Source of the DNA: Rhypophila decipiens
Taxonomy: Eukaryota; Ascomycota; Sordariomycetes; Sordariales; Naviculisporaceae
Direction: 5' to 3'
Assembly (NCBI GenBank): GCA_033297075.1
Contig: MU858060.1
Span: forward strand, 1 to 64,000
Length of the DNA: 64,000 nucleotides
Below the pieces are notes generated by a model that had not been told where the DNA came from, searched no databases, and saw only the letters and a program-made list of their open reading frames with translations. The position numbers and the translations under genes were made by a program. Every line of letters begins with the position of its first letter. Positions within the stretch are counted from its first letter, which is position 1. Positions 1 through 11,646 of the stretch are shown one piece after another.

Positions 1-331
1 AATGGCGGATTTGGATGAACCGAATGTAGTTAGCGTGCATAGGCCCTTTAGGCTCAGTGCCTCCGGGCGAAATAAATTCCATCCATCCATCCAATAATAC
101 AGGCTCAGCTTGGTTCAGATACTCACTATTTGCCATTTGGAGGCACGAGAAAGGGGGCCAAGTACACATTGCTTGGACCTGGCTGGACCTTGCCGTCCAT
201 TTCAAGTGAATGATAAGGATTGTCTGGGAGCTTCTGGTCAAACTCTTTATATTCCAAGCTAACACGTGGGTTTAATCTTCAAGTGTCTTGTGTAAAAGAG
301 GAGAAATATATAACTACCTAAAGCATCCCCA
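1..331. other. Left edge, downstream of the PKS gene
   Basis: I see no gene here. It is the 3' flank of the minus-strand PKS and contains a short CCAT run near 79-94. Whether the cluster continues to the left cannot be judged from this window. Confidence 0.6.
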
Positions 332-3300
332 TCAACTCAAACCCAGCTTAGCCTTTGCAAACTTCAGCACATTCTCCGCCAGCGCCGCCAGACTCGGCGC
401 CTGGAGGATATCAAACACGGGCATCTCAATCCCAGCCTCCCTCGCCAGCCAGTTGCGAATCTCGATGGCGACCAGCGAGTCGGCCCCCAGATTCGCCGGG
501 GATCTGGCCGTGTCCACCTCGTCGGCGGGGATCATCAGCGCCCGCGCCAGCCGCTGGGCCAGAACCCTGAGCACCTGCTGCAACGCCCTGTCCTCCCTGT
601 CTGGCCCCAGTTTTGACAAGATCTGGGTCATGGTTGGGCCTGCTCCTTTATTCCTATCAGCGGTGCCGCTGGGCGTATTTCCCTCCTCCTCTCGCTTCTG
701 TAGACTCTGGGGACGGGTGTAGTGCAGGTGGGAAAAGACGGGATCTCTGACCCAGAAAGGCTCGGTCTGCTGGACAATATTCAGCACACCCGTGACCATG
801 TGGTGTTGATCTTGGTCATGCGAAGTGTGGGAGCCGTCCGCCATGGCCAGCTCCAGCATGGCCAGCAGCTCGGCCTCGGAGATGTCGGGCATGCCCAGCC
901 GCGTCAGATTGGCATCCGAGACGGCACCCGTCCTCTCGGCTACGAAGCCGACTCCGGCAATCTTGCCCACGTCGATGGCAGTGCCGGGCAGTCCGAGATG
1001 CTGACGTCGGTACTTGGCCAGCGCGACTTGGTAGGTACAGGCGGCGACGTAGTTGGCTTGCCCGGCATTGCCCGCCATGGCGGCCGCCGACGATAGCATG
1101 ATGAAGAAGTCAAGAGGTGTCTTCTGCTCCAGGGTAGCTTGATGGAGTGCCCAGGAGCCTTGGACCTTGGGACGGATGGTCGAGACGTAGGAGCTGTGGG
1201 CCATGTTGGCAAATGTGGCGTCGTTGAGGACCATGGCCGCTTGTATCACACCTCGAAGCGGCGGCAGCGTCTTCAGCGCAGCGCCGAGAGCAGCCGATAA
1301 CTCGTCAGCCTTGGTCACGTCGCATCGGAGGACAACGGTCCGCGCTCCTGCTCCGTTCAGCTCGGCGATCAACTGCGGGGCGGCGGGCGAGGACGACGTC
1401 CCTCCTCGAGAAACATATATGAGATTCCGGGCACCACGCTGAACCATCCAGCGGGAAATACTTCGTCCCAGGCCTCCCAGACCGCCGGCCAGGAGATATG
1501 TCGCGTCCGGCGCAAACGAAGCGGGCTCCAGGGAACGGGGAACAACCAAGCACAGGTCATTTTCTCTAAACTCCAACACGATTTTGCCCATGTGCCGCCC
1601 AGATTGCATCAGCCGGAAAGCCTCCTGGACTCTAGAGAAGGGCTCGACCAAGACGGGCGCGACCGGACCCAGAGCTCCGTTCCTGACCAGGGCCATGACC
1701 TGCTGCAAGATCTCGCCCGCCAGCTCCTGACGTTCCCGCCAGAGGTGCGTGACATCGACTGCGGCATACATGGTGTTGCTGGCCAGTGGCGACATGTCCA
1801 GCTTGCCGTTTACGTCGATATCGCGCTTCCCCAGCTCGATGAAGCGGCCAAAAGGTGCCAGCACCTTTGTCCAGGTCGCCCGCAGCGCGTCGCCGCCGAG
1901 ACTGTTGAGCACGACGTCGATGCCTCGCCCACCCGTCGCCCGCTCGACCTGTCGCACAAAGGACAAGTCGCGGCTGTTGAAGATGCGCTCCTTGGCGATG
2001 CCGTACGTCTTTGCAAGAAACTCCTTCTTCTCGGCTGACCCGACCGTGGCGTACACGGCTCCCTCCGGTCCGCATATCATCCTCGCCACCTGGATAGCCG
2101 CCTGGCCGACGCCACCAGCGCCGGCGTGCACCAGGACCGACTCTCCGGGACGCAGCCGCGCGATGTTGACGAGCGCATGGTACGCCGTCACGTAAACAAT
2201 CGGCAACGAGGCCGCTACAGGATACGACATGTTGGCGGGGATAGGCTGCACGCAGGTGGCCGGGCACTGGATGCTCGTAGCGAAGCTGCCGAGGTACCAG
2301 GCCGTCACGCGGTCGCCGACGGCGAGGTTGGTAGACGCCTCGGCATCGGGGTGGATTCTGGTCACGACGCCCGAGCACTCGTTGCCGAGATAGTCGTCGG
2401 CAAGCTCACCCAGGGTAATCAGCACGTCGCGGAAATTGAGACCCACGGCCTTGACCTGGATCTCGACGTGGCCTGGTGCGGGGTCTGTGCATGTCGAGGG
2501 CTTGCCGTCCTCGGCAAAGACGAGGGAATCGATGGTACCGATGTTTCTTGCCTGTAGACTTAGTGTCTGGTGCTGTTGCTGTTGCTGTTGTCGTCCGACA
2601 ATATCCCAGAGCTCGGGCAAGGGGGCCGTGTTGTGTGTGCGCTCCGCCACCCGCTGGCTTTTTTCTTGGTCTGGTATCAGCCGTTTGATCCAGACAATTC
2701 CGTCTCTTTCGACGTACTCGCTGTCGCTGGGTTTGTGTTTCGAGAGCAAGGTCTGCGTGTAGAGTCTCATCAGGATAGCAGCAGCCGCACCACGATCCCG
2801 GTCGGGGCCATGATGCAAATCAACCGTGACAAAGCGCCGGCTTTCGTCCTCGGCTCGCAGAGACCTGGCCAGGCCGTGAATCAGGGACAAATCGGGTCGT
2901 GTGCCCATGGCGCCTCGTGTCACCCAGATGATGCCACCCGACGCTGATTGTACGAGGTGCTTCAGCTGAGCAAAGTCAAGCTCTGAGATGTCTTGGAGCC
3001 AGGGCCTCTCCACTTCCATGAAGCTGATGATGGCTGTTCCAGCTTCTGGCACCTGGCCGCTCCTTATCATGTCGCATGGTGAGAAGCACTTGGTCTGGAC
3101 GCCGGCATCCTTCAACCTTGTCTCCAGTGCTTGGATGGCAGCTACCTCCGAAGCCAAGGGTTCATGCGGTTGCAGGATTGCTACCGCCCGTCTTGGTAGA
3201 TGATCAAGGTCCGGAAGTATGCCATTAGTGTGGCCGTTGATGTGGCCATTGGTCTGGACGGTCACGGGTGGCTCGCCCGCCAGTGGCAGTGCGGTAGCAA

Positions 3301-6300
3301 CCATAACGCGAGTTCCTTCCTCCAATGGATTCAGGAAATCCGGTGAGCTGGCCTGCAAGTCGCTGAAGCCGCTCGCGGCCAGTTTTTGCCGCCACTGGTC
3401 CTCGCTCAGCAAGGGACTCTGCTTGCGCCAGTCTTCTTCGGACAACCACCAGCCGGCCAGATTGCCAAAGATGAGCGAGACCGACAGCAGCTGGTGGGCC
3501 ATATCCAGGATCACCAGCTTGCCTCCTGGCCGAAGGAGCTTTCTCGTGTGGGCCAGGGTGCGGCTGATGTCCTTGGTTGCGTGGAGGACATTGGCGGCGA
3601 TGATGACATCAACCTGGCCAAAGCCCTGCGACAAAGGGTCCTCTTCGATGTTCAGCTTCTTGAACTCGACCAGGTGGCCCCAATCTGGGCGCAACCAGGC
3701 CTCGGCCTTGTCGAAGAAGCCAGCCGAGATATCCGTGTACGTGTAAGACTTCAGCCTGGGATACTTGTATGTGCCGCAGCCGCTCAGTGCGTCCATGACC
3801 GGGGCGGTGCAGCCGCCGGTGCCGGCCCCAATCTCCAGGTACTCGAGATTGGGGTTCTTGTGCGACAGAATCTTGATATACTCGGCGACCTGGGGATATG
3901 TCTTCTTCACACGAAGAGCGAACTTGTAGTAGTCGTGGAGCAAGCCATTGTCCATCATCAAACTCAAAGGATCCAGCTCCTGCCGCAGCACCATGGGCAG
4001 AGCTTGACCCATGCGCAAAATCATCTGGCCCTCATAGTCGTCCGGAGAAGAGAGCGATTGCTCCAAGCGAGCAAGCCGAGTCTGAACGTCAGCATCCCCC
4101 AGCCTCGTCCATTCCGACGTTTGCTGTTCATGCTGTCCTGCCCGCACAAGAGCGACCTGGGTCTGCATGTACTCGAGGAACTGGACATGATGGTTTTGCA
4201 TGCTGGTCTTTTCAGCCGGCAGGACCTCCTCCAGTGCTGCGTGCATGAACGAGTAAGCCAAGAACTCCAAGTCCCGTATTCGCGTTGTCTGCCGAGTCTC
4301 ATCACCAAGTGGTTTTCGCAAAATCTTGTTCAGCTGGTCTTGCTCCAACAAATCCACCTCGGGCTCCCACAAGACCCGACCAACATACTGCTGCTTTCCC
4401 TGGCCAGCTCCAGCTGACAGATCCACGACAGGAGACGAGGCTATCGCTCTGCATTTGACACCCTCCATGCGAATGACAGGAGCAAACGAGTCTTGGTCCA
4501 AGACTGCCACGCCCACCACCACGTCCCGGAAGCCGTGTGGCTGCGCCTTAGCCGCCGCCGAGAAGCGCCGACCGGCCGAGGCCTCAACGTGCCCCGATAC
4601 GGTAATCTCTTCGATGGACGTAGGCACGTATGCCTGCCTGAGCTCGGTGATATCACCGCGACAGAGTGCGACAATGCCCATCTGCAGCATGGCATCCATA
4701 GTGGTGGGGTGTACTAGGTACTCAAACTCGTGGCCCTTGGGCATGCTGCTCTTGGTGTCGGTCACTTCGAGTGTTCCCATGACGTGGTTGCTGTCCGGTC
4801 CCGCCAGGAGGCTCTTGATGGAGCGAAACGACGCGCCATAGGACAGGCCGATGGCATCTAGACCCGCATACAGCCGCTCGACATCCATCGAGTCGCGACA
4901 GGTCCTCTGCGCTTCCTGGGCGATAGTTGGCCGGCCCTCGTTCAGGTCCATGGCGTGCGCATTCTCCTCCTCCTGGCCGGGCACTACTCCGACTAGCACC
5001 AGGCCGCGACAGTGCTCCGTCCAGATTCCCCCGCCCGCGGCATTGTAGGAGAAAATCCGGAACTCGTTCCACAGATCGGACGACGACGCGCTGCTCGTCG
5101 GCGCGGGACGCAGGGAGAATACTACCTCGACACCACCGGTCGTGTCGTCGTCTTGGGATATCACGAGTGCACGAGAGATGCTCAGCTCGCGGATGCGGTA
5201 CTCCTTCATGGGTGTGCCCCTTTGCCGGGCCAGTTGCGATGCCGCTTGCAAGGCCATGCAGCAGAAGCCGGCGGCAGGGTAGAGAATGGCGCCCTGGATG
5301 ACGTGGTCTGCCACCCACGGCTGCTCAGAAAGTCGGATAAAACCACGCCACCGGGGTTCCAGCGGGTTCCAGTCCGACGTAGGCGCACCGAGCATGTCTG
5401 TGCGTGGCGCACTGCGGAGCCGGTAGTCCCGGCTGAGTCGGGACTCGGACCAAAACGTTCGCGTGTGGTTCCAGCTGTAGGGAGGAAGATCGGTGAGGAA
5501 GCCTTGTCGTGAGCTGGTTGGGTGCAAGGCCAAGGGGTAGCCATGTTCGAAGAGCGAGGCTGCTAGCTCGTGGGCGGTACGTGCTGCGTCCTTGCCGCGC
5601 ACAAGAGCTGATTGGTACTTGACAGTGAAAGCGCTTGAGGAGGAGGAGGAGGAGGAGGAGGAGGAGGAAGGAAGTATTGTGGTGAGGATTTGCTTTATGG
5701 GCCCAGCAAGCGCTGAATGGGGACCGAGCTCGACGAGAAGGACATTCCTGTTCTCACTGCCGTCATCATGGGTGTCTTGCCCAGTGCACAGAGCATCGAC
5801 AGCGCCATAGAAGCGGACTGGCGACACCATGTTCTCAACCCAGTAGTCGGCATCCAAAAGCTCACCAGGAAGTAGTTTTCGACCGTGTACGCTGGAAAAG
5901 AAAATTTCCGATTTGATAGGCCGGTCTCCAATTGCTCCTGCAGACATGATGTGCGTCTTGTACTCGTCAGCAATGGCCAGCATGTGATGAGAATGGTACG
6001 CCGTGTCGACCGCCAGTTTCCTCGCAAACACCCCGCGCGCCGTCAGGCATGTTTGCAGTTCCATTATTGCAGCCACGTCACCCGAGACCGTTGTGCTGCG
6101 TGGGCTGTTGACGCAGGCAACACGCATCTTGTCCACCACCTCGCCGCCTAGAGCTTTGATTTCATCAAGAGTCTCGTCTTCAGACAGGCCTACTGCCAGC
6201 ATGCCTCCCTTGTAGCCCCGTTCCCGAGTCTTGGGGGCCAGTAGACCTCGGAAGTAGGCAATTTTCATCGAATCCTCTAGTGACAAGGCTCCAATAGCGT

Positions 6301-8370
6301 ACGCAGCCGCGATTTCGCCGCTCGAGTGCCCTGCAACACGCCATGGGTTCACGTCCCAGGACGCGAGCAAGTCCACCAGGGCAATTTGGAGCGCGGTGCA
6401 CAGCGGTTGCGAGATTGGCGCCCGGTTCACCTCAGAATCCGATTCGCCCTTCAAGAGCTCTGAGACAAGATCCCAACAAGCTCCTAGCTCCCGAACGGCC
6501 TTGGCACAGAGGTCGAGCGTCTTTCTGAAGGTTGGGTGCGACACCAGCTCGCGGCCCATTCCCCACCACTGTGCTCCTTGGCCCGTGAAAATGAATGCAA
6601 TCTTGGGAGGGGCGGCGCCTTTGGTAAATCTTGATGGAGTCATCTGCCCAACAGTATCCAACTTGGTTATGAGCTCCTTGGCCGCAGCAGCCACGATGCC
6701 GTGGCGGTATTCCAGCCTAGACCGGCGGTTGTTGAGGGTAAATGACAAGTCGTTCAGTAAGCTGCCAGTGGCGCTGCTTGCTCCGTCCTGCACTGCTGCA
6801 GATTCGATCAAACGTGCTAGGGAGCTGGCGCTCTGGCTCAGAGCCTTGGGGTCGCTGGCGGAGAGCGGAAACAGCCACGGCCCACGATGGCTACATGTAT
6901 CATCTGCATCATGCCCGTCGCTATTTTGAGCTCTGGTTCCAGCATGCCTGGGAATACGGGTCTTGTGGTTCCCTTTGAGGCCCCGTGAAGACAGGTAGTG
7001 ATAGGCATCATCTATAATGACATGGCTGTTGGTGCCGCCGTAGCCAAACCTAATTCCACAAACAGGTTAGTGAACAATGGTTTTAGAAGAAAGCAAGGAT
7101 CAAGTTTAGATTACCCATTGACACTCGCTCGACGGACGCCAGCGATAGGCCATTCCACCAACTCAGTTGGCACCTGGATATTCAACCCATTGAAGTCGAT
7201 GTTCGGGTTTCCCTTTTCGAACTCGATATTAGGCAAAATCAGCCCTGCCTCAACACTCAATATGGCTTTGATCAAGCCGGCCAGTCCGCTGGCTCCTTCC
7301 AAGTGCCCAAGATTCGCCTTGATGCTGCCGACATAGAGCTTCTTACTCCGCCCCTCGACTGTTCCCAGGACACTCCCCACAGCGCGAGCCTCGATAGGAT
7401 CCCCAGCAGCCGTCCCGGTGCCGTGGGCCTCGACGTAGCCCGTGGCAGCCATCTCGTTCTCCAGGCCGGCCTGGCGATAGGCGGTGCGCATCAGGGCCAT
7501 CTGCGCCTCCTGGGACGGGTGCGTTATGCCCGGGCCCCTGCCGTTCGAGTTGACGGCTGTGCCGCGAATCACGGAGCGGATGGTGTCGCCATCGCGCAGG
7601 GCATCGTGCAGCGGCTTGAGGACCAGGGCGGCCACGCCCTCCCCGCGGGCGTACCCATTGGCGCGCGAGTCGAAGGCGTATGAGATAGAATCAGGGCTCA
7701 GGAAGCCCAAGTTCGACAAGCCCACCGAAAGGTCCGGGCTGAGGATCAAGTTGGTGGCTCCCACGAGCGCAGTGGAGCACTCGCCCCCCTGGAGGCTCTG
7801 GCAGGCCAGGTGCAGTGCGACCAAGCTGCTGCTGCAGGCCGTGTCGAGCGTCATGCTGGGGCCCTTGAGGTCGAGGCAGAAGCTAATGCGGTTTGAGAGA
7901 ATCGACTTGCCGGTGCCGATGGAGTGGTACTTGGGCAAGACTTCGGCATCGCGCTTGGCCATCTCGTCATAGTCTTGCGTGAAGCAGCCGACGAAGCAGC
8001 CGGCGTCGGAGCCGGCGAGCCGGTCCATCTGGATCCCGGCGTTCTCGGCGGCTTCGTAGGCGACTTCGAGCAGGATCCGCTGCATGGGATCCATGCTGAT
8101 GGCGTCGGCGGGAGATATGGAGAAGAACGGCGCGTCAAACGCGGCTATGTCCTGGTCCAGGAAGTAACCGCCACGGACGTTGATGGAACCGTTGCGGCTG
8201 CCGTCTGGGTGGTAGAAAGCATCGATGTGGAACCGGCTTGGGGGCGTCTCGGTTCTTGCCGATTTCTTCTGTGCCAGCATGTCCCATAGCTTGCCTGGGC
8301 TGTTTGCGCCACCTGGTAGGCGGCAGCCTATGCCAACGACGGCGATGGGCATGGTGCGATCCTCCGTCAT
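332..8370 (-). CDS. Highly reducing polyketide synthase (KS-AT-DH-MT-ER-KR-ACP)
   Basis: Type I iterative PKS that would build a reduced, optionally C-methylated chain from malonyl-CoA in the cytosol. Two exons, 8370-7115 and 7049-332, joined by a 65 bp GT-AG intron; together they encode 2657 aa with the frame restored through the KS sequence VNGFGYGGTNSH. KS: DTACSSS with Cys179, HGTGT His316, NLGHLEGASG His356. AT: GQGAQ and GHSSG with Ser661. A poly-Ser run of 13 follows the AT. DH: HVIQGAILYP with His1002 and the partner Asp near 1205. MT: EIGAGTGG near 1492. ER: HAGAGGVGQAA. KR: LLAGGLGGLG and an NY catalytic pair. ACP: GADSL with Ser2610 at the extreme C-terminus. All seven domains look intact, so a fully reducing enzyme is expected. 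No thioesterase, reductase or acyltransferase release domain is present, so release must come from another protein. The start is the first ATG; ATG at codon 7 is an alternative. Confidence 0.97.
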
Positions 8371-8430
8371 GGTGATTCACTGATTGTTGTCTTGATGCTT
8401 TGGTCAAGTGTTTTCGGGGGGATCTCTGTT

Positions 8431-8441
8431 TCGATATTCGA
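8431..8441. promoter_or_regulatory. AflR-type palindrome TCG-N5-CGA in the PKS promoter
   Basis: TCGATATTCGA lies about 60 bp upstream of the PKS ATG. It fits the AflR consensus TCG-N5-CGA established in Aspergillus aflatoxin and sterigmatocystin clusters, and the regulator encoded in this cluster is AflR-like. Binding is inferred. A single copy of a 6-base specific site is not strong on its own. Confidence 0.45.
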
Positions 8442-8676
8442 AATGGGACATTCAAAAATTGTTCCCAGCGAATTGATCTGGTCAAAATGGGCTTTTCTTG
8501 ACGTCTGACCAGCACTGGGCCGAGGTAGGTCTGTTGACTCGTACATTGAAGATGCAACTGTGATAGTCAGCGTCGGCGTGTATGCGCCGTTCCAACTTCC
8601 ACCTGGTATTTCCCATTGTGCCAGTTGAGTATGATTGGGTCGGACAAGGCCCAGCGGAATCCTCCTCAGAGGAAAA

Positions 8677-8689
8677 GCACCGGCGGAGG
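8677..8689 (+). promoter_or_regulatory. Weak copy of the cluster GC-rich element (PKS promoter)
   Basis: GCACCGGCGGAGG, about 307 bp upstream of the PKS ATG. It shares ACCGGCGG with the element upstream of the FMO gene but lacks the following CTTTTC. It is the weakest of the five copies. Confidence 0.4.
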
Positions 8690-9047
8690 TATTCTATCCA
8701 GCGTGAAGTTGAACGATCACGGCCCGGTGTAGATACTACTCTACTGTGATCTGTTCTTGGCACACATAATTCCCGATCCCTGTAGAATCAATAACTCACT
8801 GGACGATGGATGATGTAGGAGGAATGGTTCTTGGGCCAAGAATTTCCCATAAATCCTTTTTGTGGGCCACTTTGGCGCTCCACTTGGAAGAGTGTACGGA
8901 TACAGTACTCCCATACTGAAATCGTGGGCATTTACCAGTAATGGTAACCCTTGGAAAGGGCTCAATACAAAGATGAATGACAAAGGGGAATGAATCTCAG
9001 TCGGGGACTTTATTGCGAGCTCTATGATGCTTCTACATGTTTCCTGC

Positions 9048-11002
9048 CTATTCGCTGGTGTTGATGGTGGGTTTGAGCGCGTCAACAGTTGAGATATCTT
9101 TCCACGGCAGAGCGAAGCTCAGCAGGCAAGCGAGGGCCGCGGCTGCCGTGGAGAAATACTGCGTGGATGAGGGAACCTGTGTCAACATACTTGTACGGCC
9201 AAAACGGGTCGCACTGGAGGGCGAAGGAACAGGTTGAAAGACATAACTTACAAACATATTTGTGATGGCCAAGTTGTAAGCCTGCAAGAATCCGGGCATG
9301 TCAGATGCTGAGACTAGCTCCCGCACGCTTGTGGCGCCGGTATCTATCACAGTCTGGGCGTCTATATCGGGGGCGTACTTGTCGAGTAACAATGGTAGCT
9401 GGTTGCGAAAGATGGTTTGAGCGGCCGAGACCGATACGGCGAGACCAAGCTGCATAAATAGGTTGATGACGGCCAGCGACATGGCCGAGTCAGCGACTGG
9501 GACGTCTTCCTGCACCGCTATGACGGGCTATATACACGCAATTCAGATGGTTACTAACAACTACGTTGGATCGGGTCTGTTATCATCTCCAACACGATTT
9601 TAGACTTACAGCTTGGAAAGCAATTCCTCGACCAATGTGGGTCAAGACTTGGTATCCCAACCACTGGCCAACCGTGGCGTCGGGTCGGAGCGTGGACAAG
9701 AGACCGGACCCAATCGCCGTCAGCATGCTGCCTATGATAGCCCACGGCGGGACGTAGCGCAACTTGCGGACCAGGGCCCCGAAAGTGATTATGGAAAGCA
9801 CCATTGCTATCAGTGATGGGAGCAGGCGTACGGCACTCTGGCTGGGGTCGTCGTCGAGGATGGCCTGAAACCAAAGAGGCAAGAAGAAGGGGATGATCTG
9901 CGTAGCTCCGCCCTGCAGGAACATCAGAAAGCTCGCGATGAAGACGGAACGCCGACGGAAGCATGACGGCGGGATCAGTGATTGATCTTGCTGGACCTTT
10001 GCGGACCAGACGAAGAGGGCCAAGACCACGAGACCGCCACAGAGGAGGCCAATGATGGCTGGAGAAGACCAAGCCAGATGACCGCCTCCCCATGTGATGA
10101 CAAGAAGCAACATAATAGTCGCCGCCGCGAAGAGAAAGAAGCCCAGCGGGTCAAGCTTGCGGTGCAACGTCTTGAGGGCCTGTCGCAATGGAGCTTTGGC
10201 ATTAAGCTCAGGTAGCTTGATAGCGGCGGTGATGATCATGGTGGCTGCCCCCAGCGGGAGCAGCATCCAAAAACACCAGCGCCAGTTCGATCGAGCCGTG
10301 AGCACACCGGCAATGATAGGGCCCGTCATGGACCCAATGGATATCATGGACATGGCAGCAGCCGTCACGAGTGGACGAATGCTCGGGTCGCAAGCTGACC
10401 CGATGATGAGAAGGGCGCCGCTCACGAGACCGGCCGAGCCGATGCCATTGACGACACGGCCAGCGATGAACATGGGACTCGAGTGCGCCAGAGCGCAGAC
10501 GAGTATACCCAGCTCGAAAAGAGCCATGAAGCCTAGGTAGACCAGCTTGATGGGCAGCTGGTCATACATCTTGCCCACCGGCGGGATGAAGACACATCTG
10601 TTGGGATAAGGATGTCATGTCAAAACTTGGTTACCGGCGTCGTCGAATCGTCTGGGGGAGCACTCACAAAGCGAGAACGTAGGCCGACTCGTACCATGAC
10701 ACGTCGTTTAGAGTGCCAAACTCGTTGGTAAGCGTCGGTATGACCGTCGATAGCATTGTGAGTTCAAGTGCCACCAGGTAGATGCCCAAGTAGAGAGCTG
10801 CGATGACTAGCCATAGTTTCGGGCCGTGTAGAACGGTAGCGGCTGGAGAAGACGATGAAGACGACGACACTGTCTGGTCAGGCTCGACAAATGGTTCATT
10901 TTTGGCTACCTCGTCATGGTGCAAGACCAAGTTGCCTGATGCTGTTAAGTTTGATGGTACGGCTGTGGCCTCCCTCGTTTGTGTTTGGTCGCTTGATTTC
11001 AT
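9048..11002 (-). CDS. MFS drug/metabolite exporter (DHA2-like, 14-TM type)
   Basis: Plasma-membrane proton antiporter of the major facilitator superfamily, probably exporting the cluster product. Exons 11002-10668, 10597-9610, 9527-9252 and 9176-9048; introns of 70, 82 and 75 bp all have GT-AG ends. The N-terminal 60 residues are polar with a Ser run. The first membrane segment is followed by a motif-A-like loop, and GRVVNGIGSAGLVSGALLI and MTGPIIAGVL match the DHA2 pattern of fungal cluster transporters. A further membrane segment near the C-terminus (AAAALACLLSFALPW) follows the last splice. The third intron is a multiple of three without stops, so an unspliced form would add 25 residues; splicing is preferred because GTAAGT and a CAG acceptor restore the usual tail. 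The gene is divergent from the regulator gene, with a shared 644 bp promoter region. Confidence 0.93.
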
Positions 11003-11646
11003 CTGGTCGGTCGTTCGGGCCAGAAGACTCTGGATTATAGTGGTTCCTATTCCGGAAGGTAGTAATCAAGCGAAAAGGGATTTACTTGAGAATGTTGAAA
11101 CAGATATTCGGCAAGAAAGCAGCAGAGGCTCTACTATGGTGATGCGGCATTGTTCAAGAGCACTCTTGTTAGAATCGTCAGGATCACGGAGTTAGTCCTT
11201 ACAAAGTTCTACACTTTGTCCAAGCTGTGCCGCCTGGGCGCATGCCAGTCGGCTTTGTTTCCGAAAACCACGGTATGGTGCAGGGTTCCTTAGTCCTACA
11301 GCCAAGTTTGTAAGGGTTATACCATAGTAACCATACGAACCTCTTTCTGGCCAAAATACTAAAAGAAAATGCAAAATGCCCGCCAATCGTTTCATTAACG
11401 GGCGCCCAGAGTCTGGGATGGATACATCGGCATACTTGTCGATTAATCGACCTGGATCGGACATTCTGTGTTTCCCCGACGGAATGCCTAGTCTGCCGAC
11501 TCCACAGTCCGGAGTTTAACATCAGGTGACTGAAGTGCCCCTTGTAGTGCAAGTAACCTCATTGTATATCACTTTACTTAAGAACTTGAATATAACGATA
11601 GTCCATCCGCTCGTTGATTTGGGTGATTAATTGTGACGGAATCAAA
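11003..11646. other. Divergent promoter region between the MFS and regulator genes
   Basis: Non-coding. It contains a perfect 12 bp palindrome TCGATTAATCGA at 11439-11450 (TCG-N6-CGA) and a variant of the window-wide 14 bp element at 11080-11093 (ATTTACTTGAGAAT). The GC-rich cluster element is not apparent here. Confidence 0.6.
11439..11450. promoter_or_regulatory. 12 bp palindrome TCGATTAATCGA
   Basis: A perfect inverted repeat in the shared MFS/regulator promoter, about 200 bp upstream of the regulator ATG. It resembles the AflR site but with 6 rather than 5 spacer bases. It could serve autoregulation; this is inference. Confidence 0.35.

Larger units (their letters stand above)
8371..9047. 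other. PKS promoter and MFS 3' flank
   Basis: Non-coding. It holds the PKS promoter with a TCGATATTCGA palindrome at 8431-8441 and a CACCGGCGGA element at 8678-8687, plus the 3' end of the MFS gene. No convincing gene is seen. Confidence 0.7.

Noticed and set aside
1632..2378. 248-codon minus-strand frame overlapping the PKS ER region
   Set aside because: A shifted frame of the same strand; the intact ER motifs lie in the long frame.
3386..4417. 343-codon reading frame opposite the PKS methyltransferase region
   Set aside because: It is antisense to a well-supported domain, with no motif or start context; it reflects GC-rich codon use in the PKS.
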